This document shows positions 45,308-51,191 of a stretch of 51,191 nucleotides of DNA, piece by piece. Under the pieces are notes generated by a model, which worked only from the letters and a program-made list of their open reading frames with translations, was not told the DNA's origin and did no database searches. The DNA comes from CAYPZL01 sp964415045 (GTDB lineage Bacteria > Planctomycetota > Phycisphaerae > Sedimentisphaerales > Anaerobacaceae). The stretch is taken from contig CAYPZL010000012.1 of NCBI GenBank assembly GCA_964415045.1, positions 1 through 51,191 of the forward strand. Direction: 5' to 3'. Made by a program: the position numbers and the translations under genes. Each line of letters begins with the position of its first letter. Within the stretch, counting starts at the first letter, position 1.

Positions 45308-47710
45308 ATGTACGAGCGACGGGGTCGAATGATGAAGGATGCGCGGGTTTTGGGCGTTGCGTTGATTGTTCTGGCGTGCGGTTCTTTTGTCGCGGGGCAG
45401 GAGACGCCTTTTGCGGTGGCGTACACGATTGACCCGGACAGCGTGGTGAATCGCATCGATGAGAAGGTCTACGGGCATTTCTTCGAGCATATCTACCATT
45501 CGGCCAATGGGGGGCTGTGGGGCGAGCTGGTTTGGAACCGCAGCTTCGAGGAGAACGCGGGCGGTCGCTGGTCCATCGAGGACGGCCAGGTCGTCCAGGC
45601 CGGCATGGGGACCAACCAACGCCTGACGTTCGGCGATCCTTCGTGGACCGATTACGAATTCACGTTCGAAGCGATCAAGACCGGCGGGGCCGAGGGCTTT
45701 CTCGTGCTCTTTCGCATGAGAAGCGCCGATGAGTTCTACTGGTACAATCTCGGTGGCTGGAGCAACTCGCGGCATCAATTGGAGAAGGGCGTCAAGGGCG
45801 AGCGCTGGGGCGCGGTCGGCCCTTCGGTCGAGGAGAGAATCGAGACGGGCAAGTGGTACAAGATCCGCGTCCGCTGCGAAGGCAATCACATTCAGATCTG
45901 GCTCGACGGTGAGCGGGTCCTCGACTACACCGACGAGAGGTCGCCGCACCTGTCCGGGCAGGTCGGCGTTGGCACCTGGTCCACCCGGGCGAAGTTCCGC
46001 AACCTGAAAGTCGTCTCGCTCGACGGCAGCGTTCTGTTCCAGGGCCTTCCTTCGTCGCTGGAGGAGACCTTCGGCGCCCGGCACTGGAGCGTATTCGGTC
46101 CGGGGGCCGCACGCATCGAGTCTGACGATCCGCTCAACAGCGACGCCTGCGTCAAAATCGACGCGAGCGAAGGCGAGACCGGCCTGCAGCAGAGCCGATT
46201 CAGCGTCCGTGCCGGCAGGACGTACGTCGGCTCTCTCTGGGCACGCGGGTCGGCCCAGGGTGGGCTGAAGGTGCGCTTGCTGGCGGGCGACAAGACCATC
46301 GCCCGGCGCAAACTCGCCGCGCCGAGCGACAACTGGCGCGAGTTGAAGTTCCAGCTTCGCCCCCAGGTCTCGGACGCCAACGCCACGTTGCAGATCGCCG
46401 TACCGCGCGGGGCGCAGGTGGCCATCGACCAGGTCAGCCTGATGCCTCGGACGTGGCAGGAGGCCGGCGGATTCCGGCCCGATTTGCTGCGTGCCATCGG
46501 CGGGCTCAAGCCGCCGATCATCCGCTGGCCGGGCGGGTGCTTTGCGTCGCCATATCGCTGGAAGGACGGCATCGGTCCGCAGCACAAGCGCCGCGCCACG
46601 CGCCGCGAGCTCTGGGACGACCTCGACATCAACAGCCTCGGAACGGATGAGTTTATCGCGATGTGCCGCAAGGTCGGGGCCGAGCCGCTGATCGTCGTCA
46701 ACATCGGGACACCCCAGTGGAACGCGGACGCCGAGACGCACGATTTCCTCCGGGACGTGCTGGACTGGATCGAGTACTGCAACGGTCCGGCCAACTCGAA
46801 GTGGGGCAAGGTCCGCGCCGCCAACGGTCATCCGGAGCCTTACAACGTCAAGTACTGGGAGATTGACAACGAGACGTGGGGCATGGGCGTGGACAACTAC
46901 ATCGCGGCCGTCAAGAAGTTCGCTCCGGCGATGCGACAGGCCGATCCGTCAGTCAAGCTGGCGGCCTGCGGCAGCGGCGGATTCAATCTGGACTGGAACC
47001 GGCGCGTCATCGAGGGCTGTGCCGAGCTGATCGACTACCTCAGCATCCATCACTACGAGAGCCCCGACCGGTACGCCGAAGGGCCCTACAACTACGAGCG
47101 CTTCATTCGCCAGACGGGCGAGATCATCGCCGGGTCGAAGAATCCGAAGCTGAAGATCTACTGCTCCGAATGGAACGCCCAGAGCACCGACTGGCGCACC
47201 GGGCTCTACGCAGGCGGACTGCTCAACGCCTTTGAGCGCTGCGGCGACGTCTTCGAGATCGGCGGCCCGGCGCTGTTTCTCCGCCACGTCTCGGCCAGGG
47301 CCTGGGACAACGCCTTCATCAACTTCGATGCCTCTTCCTGGTTCCCGGCCCCCAATTACGTGGTGATGAAGCTGTGGCGCGAGCATTACGCGCCGTACCG
47401 AGTCGAACTCGAGGGCGAGAGCGAGGGGCTCAACAGCGTCGCGACGAAATCGCAGGATGGCCGGACGGTCTATCTCAAGTGCGTCAATCCCAAACCGGAA
47501 GCGGCCGAGGTGTCACTGAGACTGGCCGGCGAAGCGATTCCCGCCGGTGGCACTATGAGGATCGTGGCCCCGGGATCGCTGGAAGCGCGCAATACCCTGG
47601 CCAGACCTCACACCGTCCGCCCGGAAACAGGGGGCCTGCGCATCGAAGAGGGCACGGTCCGATGCACGGTGCCGGCGCTGTCGGCGGTTGTGATTGCGCT
47701 CCAGCTTTAG
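45308..47710 (+). CDS. Secreted GH51 alpha-L-arabinofuranosidase with inserted carbohydrate-binding modules
   Basis: 800 aa from ATG 45308 (AGGGG 7 nt upstream; ATGs at 45329 and 45332 also possible). Signal peptide about 1-31. The GH51 N-terminal strand VYGHFFEHIYHSANGGLWGE (54-73) is separated from the barrel (about 380-660) by two inserted beta domains. Residues 85-240 resemble a laminin-G/DUF1080 domain (WTDYEFTFEAIKTGGAEGFL) and residues 245-380 a CBM. The barrel has RWPGGCFASPYRWKDGIG, the acid/base Glu522 in WEIDNETWG and the nucleophile Glu621 in YCSEWNAQS. It should release arabinose from arabinan or arabinoxylan. It overlaps no neighbour and has its own leader. Confidence 0.92.
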   Translation: MYERRGRMMKDARVLGVALIVLACGSFVAGQETPFAVAYTIDPDSVVNRIDEKVYGHFFEHIYHSANGGLWGELVWNRSFEENAGGRWSIEDGQVVQAGMGTNQRLTFGDPSWTDYEFTFEAIKTGGAEGFLVLFRMRSADEFYWYNLGGWSNSRHQLEKGVKGERWGAVGPSVEERIETGKWYKIRVRCEGNHIQIWLDGERVLDYTDERSPHLSGQVGVGTWSTRAKFRNLKVVSLDGSVLFQGLPSSLEETFGARHWSVFGPGAARIESDDPLNSDACVKIDASEGETGLQQSRFSVRAGRTYVGSLWARGSAQGGLKVRLLAGDKTIARRKLAAPSDNWRELKFQLRPQVSDANATLQIAVPRGAQVAIDQVSLMPRTWQEAGGFRPDLLRAIGGLKPPIIRWPGGCFASPYRWKDGIGPQHKRRATRRELWDDLDINSLGTDEFIAMCRKVGAEPLIVVNIGTPQWNADAETHDFLRDVLDWIEYCNGPANSKWGKVRAANGHPEPYNVKYWEIDNETWGMGVDNYIAAVKKFAPAMRQADPSVKLAACGSGGFNLDWNRRVIEGCAELIDYLSIHHYESPDRYAEGPYNYERFIRQTGEIIAGSKNPKLKIYCSEWNAQSTDWRTGLYAGGLLNAFERCGDVFEIGGPALFLRHVSARAWDNAFINFDASSWFPAPNYVVMKLWREHYAPYRVELEGESEGLNSVATKSQDGRTVYLKCVNPKPEAAEVSLRLAGEAIPAGGTMRIVAPGSLEARNTLARPHTVRPETGGLRIEEGTVRCTVPALSAVVIALQL

Positions 47711-47882
47711 CAGGAAGGATCCGATCCGTGACTTTTGTCGGTACGTGGTGACCGAAAAATGTCGGTCAGCGCCGGTTTTCTGTTGAGACCTGCGAGCATC
47801 TTCGGTAGCATGACGGGTGCCCGGCCTTTCACGTGTGGCCGGCGGGAAGGACGTTGTCGGCGTTTGCCGTGAGGAGTCGATA

Positions 47883-49595
47883 TTGGAACGGTTTCGCAAG
47901 AGCGGCACGCAGGGACCGGCTGTTTTCGGTTCGTTGGCTCTGGTCCTCGCGATGTTGGCGGCGTGGTTTGCCACGGCGCAGAACTGCATCGGGCGGGCGA
48001 ACGAAAACGACGGCTCCCTGGTCCGGGTCGGTGAATTCGCGCCCGATTTTGAACTGCCCCGGCTAACGATCACCAACGATCCGAACGGAAAGCCCATCGG
48101 GGTCATCAGCGAGACGGACACGGTCCGGCTGTCGTCCTTCCGCGGCAAGAGACCCGTGTGCCTGATCATGTCCAGCTATACGTGACCTCCTTTCACGTCC
48201 CGCGCAGCGGAGATCGAAAGACTGTACGCGTCGTACGGCAACCATATTCAGTTCCTCATCGTTTACATCCGCGAGGCCCATCCGAACATGCTCGGAGAGG
48301 GCAACCGGACGGGAATTGTAGGCCGGCCGCAGGACATCAACGAGCGTGTGATCCTGGCGACACAATGCGTCAGCCGATACAAATTCTCGGCGCCGATGGT
48401 CATTGACGGCATGGACGGCAAGGTCAACAGCGACTACAAGGCCGCGCCGGTGCGCGTAACTATTACCGACATCGACGGGAAGGTCGTCTACTATGCCGGC
48501 CGGGGGCCGTATGATTTTCGCATTCCTCCCATCGAGAGGGCACTGAAGAAGCTCGTCGCCAACAAGGGACACATGCCCCCGGCGCCGGCGGCGCAGTGGG
48601 GTCCGGCGGTAGACGGCCTGCGGTGCGGGCTCAGCATCGATCCGCCGAAGGTGACCGTCGGTGACAACGTGGCGGTGCAGTTGAAGTTCGAGAATACCGC
48701 CGACGAAGCCGTTGCCGTCTACTACAAACCGGCCGACGCGGTCAAGCGCCTGGTCGTCACCAACGACGAGGGGGAGGTTCTGAAACTGGAGATGTCCGGC
48801 CGACAGCGCCGGTCTCGCCGGCGCCGCGAGCAGGGGAGCAGTCCGATCCGGGAAATCGGGCCCGGAGAGGTCTTTGAGACCGAGATCGAATGCAAAGTGG
48901 CGGCAGTTTCCGACCAGGCGGCTCTCGTCGCCGGCCAGTTTCGAGCCGTGTACAGCCATGAAGTGGCCGACGCCGCGCTGGCTCAGATCGAGCCGGCCCT
49001 GGAGACGTCCGCCTGGACCGGAAAGGTCGCTTCGGGGGCCTGCACGTTGAATGTGACGTTGCCCGAGCAGTTGGGCTGCATCGATTGTCACGGGGGCTCG
49101 AATTATCACCACGTGCACGAGCGGGACTGCGCCCGGTGCCATGTGGGAGAGATGGGCACGGCCGGCTTCGACACGAAGGACGAGGCGTGCGTTCAGTGCC
49201 ATCGGCGCGAAGGCCGGTACGGCCGCCGGCAAATCCTGGGCGCCGGCGGAGAGTTCGACCTGGCTTCCCGACACCTCGCCGGCACGATCGAGGACAAAGA
49301 CTGCCTGCTGTGCCATGACCACAGCCGCCACGGCGAGGGGGTCGTTCGCCTGATCGATCCCGATTCCGGCGGCACCGAACCCTGGACGGGTACACGCGCG
49401 GGGTTCTGTCTGACCTGCCACGACGGCGAGCCTCCCGCGCATGTCTCTTTCCCCGCCCAATCGGCCGGCTCCGGGTTCAACAAGATGAAGTTCCTGGACT
49501 CCGCCCTCGCGCAGACCGAACAAGGCTGCAGCTACTGCCACGAGCCCCACGGCTCGGCCTATCCCGCGCTGCTGAAGGACCTCCACAGCCGCTGA
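47883..49595 (+). CDS. Selenoprotein: iodothyronine-deiodinase-like redoxin fused to a hexaheme cytochrome c
   Basis: 570 aa counting Sec101 (TGA 48183-48185). Start TTG 47883 has GAGGAG 6 nt upstream. Signal peptide about 1-36. Residues 45-230 are a thioredoxin-fold domain: GEFAPDFELPRLTI, RPVCLIMSSYTUPPF and FLIVYIREAHPNM. TUPPF and YIxEAH are hallmarks of deiodinases and their bacterial relatives. Residues 250-370 are a beta-sandwich-like linker. Residues 385-565 carry six CxxCH sites: CIDCH 399, CARCH 416, CVQCH 436, CLLCH 474, CLTCH 509, CSYCH 549. It is thus a periplasmic or surface protein that could feed electrons from hemes to a selenol. The substrate is unknown. An ECF sigma/anti-sigma pair follows. 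Confidence 0.93.
48183..48216 (+). promoter_or_regulatory. Bacterial SECIS element of the deiodinase-like selenoprotein
   Basis: UGA at 48183-48185. Upper stem CCGC (48200-48203) with GCGG (48207-48210), extended to 8 bp by 48196-48199 pairing with 48212-48216 around two single-base bulges (A211, U214). Loop GCA with G first. Eighteen nt lie between the UGA and the loop, inside the accepted range. Confidence 0.75.
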
Positions 49596-49769
49596 CGAGA
49601 ACCGGCTTCGGCGATGCCCTCCCCGAAGGTCCTGCCGTGCAGGCTGCGGCGTACCGCTTTCATTGCGCCGAGAGTTCCAGCGGCGGGCGCACGATTGACA
49701 AAAATTCACCGTTCGTAGACAAAAGGGCGGTCATGCCGCTGTCTTTATTGGTGACGAAAGCAGTAACCG

Positions 49770-50321
49770 ATGGAAGGGACCTTGAAGAAGCATCCGGCCG
49801 ACGATCCGATACGAGCGGCCCTGGCCCGGGACGACCCGGCTGCGGTCGAGTTGCTCTGGGACCGTTACGCCGGCGATCTGTTTGCCTTTCTGCAGGCCAT
49901 GCTGCGTTGCCGGCAGGATGCCGAAGATGTCCTTCAGATGATCTTTCTCAAGATCGTTCGCAAGCGCCGGCAACTCGCCGGTGCCCGGCGGCTGGACGCG
50001 TACGTGTATCAGATCGCCCGCAACGAAGCCTCTCGCTTTGCCAGGCGGCGGCAGCGAAAGCGGGCCGTCGAGCCGGCAGGGGAGTCGTGGTTGTCGGTGG
50101 CAGACGGCGGCAGCGCGCACGTGGAACTGGCCGAGCAGTTGGAGACGATTTTGGCCCGGCTGCCGCAGCGGCAACGGGAAGTGGTGGTGTTGAAAATATA
50201 CCGGGAGAAGACGTTTCAGGAAATCGCGCGGCTCCTCGACGTCTCGCAAAACACGGTGGCCAGTCGATACCGCTACGCTATGGAAAAACTGCGGGTCTGG
50301 CTGCAAAACGCCATGGGATGA
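49770..50321 (+). CDS. ECF-type RNA polymerase sigma factor
   Basis: 183 aa. Region 2 is at about 15-85 (LWDRYAGDLFAFLQAMLRCR, QDAEDVLQMIFLKI) and region 4 at about 115-175 (LPQRQREVVVLKIYREKTFQ, EIARLLDVSQNTVASRYRYA), the complete ECF layout with a helix-turn-helix for the -35 element. The start lacks a strong ribosome site, so ATG 49770 is a best guess. A TTGACA sequence at 49693-49698 in the leader could be part of its own promoter, but no good -10 follows. It sits 174 bp after the selenoprotein-cytochrome gene and before a probable anti-sigma gene. Confidence 0.88.
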   Translation: MEGTLKKHPADDPIRAALARDDPAAVELLWDRYAGDLFAFLQAMLRCRQDAEDVLQMIFLKIVRKRRQLAGARRLDAYVYQIARNEASRFARRRQRKRAVEPAGESWLSVADGGSAHVELAEQLETILARLPQRQREVVVLKIYREKTFQEIARLLDVSQNTVASRYRYAMEKLRVWLQNAMG

Positions 50322-50380
50322 ACGAGGCGCGTGAACGGAGATCAGAATCTGACAAAACCTTCCGTTAAAAGGAAAGGTTT

Positions 50381-50557
50381 ATGACCCGATCGAAGAATCT
50401 CGGAGGCCGTTTGGCCGGGAGCGTTGTTTTCGGCAGCGGCATCGTCCTGCTGTTGGCGTGCGTCTGTCTTGCGTGCCCTGGGCTTGAGGGCAAACGGTGT
50501 TGTCTTCGAGGGGCACGGCATCCCGCCCCACATTTTCTCCACGCCGACCCTCGATGA
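50381..50557 (+). CDS. Small exported or lipoprotein-like ORF, possibly frameshifted
   Basis: 58 aa. AGGAAAGG 3 nt before ATG 50381 is a strong ribosome site. The first 35 residues look like a signal peptide, with SGIVLLLACVCLACPG containing a lipobox-like LAC. After residue 35 this frame becomes Arg/Cys/His rich, while the next frame reads ANGVVFEGHGIPPHIFSTPT and runs open into the following gene. A one-base frameshift around 50465-50490 is therefore likely, either real or an error. It lies between the sigma factor and the membrane anti-sigma gene. Confidence 0.4.
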   Translation: MTRSKNLGGRLAGSVVFGSGIVLLLACVCLACPGLEGKRCCLRGARHPAPHFLHADPR

Positions 50558-50630
50558 TTTGCGTTCGGGACGTGACGCGGCGCTGGGGCACGATGAGAAT
50601 AAGAACAACCTAGCTGAAAGAGCCAGCATC

Positions 50631-51137
50631 ATGAATGAGACGGAGAAACAGAACGACAAGGTCGAACGTTTGTTGCAGGCGGCGCGCCTGAGCGCACCCT
50701 CCGGTCAGCTCAAGGACCGGGTGACAAAGGCGGCCCGGGAGGCGTGGCGCGAGGGTCCGGCGGATGTTTCGTGGCGGGTGCCCGTCTGGCGCGTGGCGGT
50801 TTCGGCGGCGGCGGCCGCACTGATCGTATCGCTGGCCAATCTTGCTGCCGACAGGTCCCTGGTGCGCGGGCGGACGGGGGTTGCCCGCATGGCTTTGCAG
50901 GAAGCGGCGGACCTGGAAGCCGTGCCCGAGGAGGTGTACGGGTCGGTGGCGCGGCGTCTTCTCGCTGTTAATTTCAGGGCGTCCGAGGCTGTCGGCGAGC
51001 GCCTGGAGCAGTACCGCGAGCAGATGAAGCAGGTGCTCGACGAGGCGCAGGAAAACGGCGTCGCGGATTCGCCTCGCGCACCGAATGGTCGAAGCCGTTT
51101 GTTGCTTGTGCCGTCGGCTTCCGAGGCGTACTCCTGA
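50631..51137 (+). CDS. Probable anti-sigma factor-like single-pass membrane protein
   Basis: 168 aa from ATG 50631. The N-terminal cytoplasmic part (KVERLLQAARLSAPSGQLKD, RVTKAAREAWREG) is followed by one transmembrane helix at about 58-75 (VAVSAAAAALIVSLANLAA), then a charged helical periplasmic part. The place right after an ECF sigma gene and this topology suggest an anti-sigma factor. It lacks the zinc-finger (HxxxCxxC) of the common type, so the call rests on context. Confidence 0.6.
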   Translation: MNETEKQNDKVERLLQAARLSAPSGQLKDRVTKAAREAWREGPADVSWRVPVWRVAVSAAAAALIVSLANLAADRSLVRGRTGVARMALQEAADLEAVPEEVYGSVARRLLAVNFRASEAVGERLEQYREQMKQVLDEAQENGVADSPRAPNGRSRLLLVPSASEAYS

Positions 51138-51152
51138 GAAGAGTTTTGCAAA

Positions 51153-51191
51153 ATGGAGAGTAGGCTTATATTCTTCAAGGAAATCGTTGGT
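51153..51191 (+). other. Possible start of a further gene running off the window
   Basis: ATG 51153 opens 13 codons (MESRLIFFKEIVG) to the window edge. There is no clear ribosome site, so this may be chance. Confidence 0.2.

Noticed and set aside
45224..46831. Long minus-strand frame opposite the GH51 gene
   Set aside because: It is an antisense shadow; the plus strand carries full GH51 motifs.
48063..49709. 548-codon minus-strand frame opposite the deiodinase-cytochrome gene
   Set aside because: It is longer than either plus-strand fragment and could mislead a gene caller. The plus strand carries the TUPPF and six CxxCH motifs, so the minus frame is a shadow.

Overview
The window is about 51 kb of GC-rich DNA, apart from one AT-richer patch near 21.9-22.9 kb. 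It reads like a planctomycete of the Phycisphaerae type. The signs are a PEP-CTERM protein, several PilX-like prepilin proteins, many secreted glycoside hydrolases (GH29, GH51, GH15, glucoamylase-like, DUF5060 proteins), a Tat-exported phosphoesterase and many unique secreted proteins. This placement is inference; there is no rRNA gene in the window, and no tRNA gene or CRISPR array was found.

Layout. 1-3.6 kb: the end of a surface-type gene converging on carB. 3.8-9.5 kb: a minus-strand block of secreted proteins, made of a small Asp-Pro repeat protein and three PilX-like paralogues, with repeated leaders and strong hairpins. 9.5-13.5 kb: lipoate and lipoamide metabolism (lpd, lipB, lipA) with a PEP-CTERM gene in between. 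13.6-21.8 kb: a frameshifted small gene, a Tat phosphoesterase, a double-domain alpha-L-fucosidase, a short gene with an in-frame TGA, and a glucoamylase-like enzyme. 21.9-23.6 kb: an AT-richer orphan gene and a duplicated repeat element. 23.6-29.8 kb: typA, a GH15 enzyme and a secreted protein of unknown role. 30.0-37.1 kb: an ABC transporter operon enclosing a selenoprotein, then membrane proteins and a decayed paralogue. 37.1-41.9 kb: a very large serine-hydrolase/glycoside-hydrolase fusion and a ferritin-like protein. 42.1-47.7 kb: a membrane and helical-repeat pair split by a TAA, and a GH51 arabinofuranosidase. 47.9-51.2 kb: a selenoprotein-multiheme cytochrome fusion, then an ECF sigma factor and a probable anti-sigma factor.

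The main result is selenocysteine coding. Two genes that ordinary gene callers would cut at a TGA stop are clearly single reading frames. One (30764-32080, minus) is a membrane-anchored TlpA/thioredoxin-like protein whose active site reads SGUPVC. The other (47883-49595, plus) has the iodothyronine-deiodinase motif TUPPF joined to six CxxCH heme sites. In both, a bacterial SECIS-type stem-loop follows the UGA at the right distance with a G in the loop. A third gene (19417-20214) has an in-frame TGA, a 44-codon continuation and a good SECIS-like hairpin, and is a candidate selenoprotein of an unrecognised family. No selenocysteine machinery (selA, selB, selC, selD) lies in the window.
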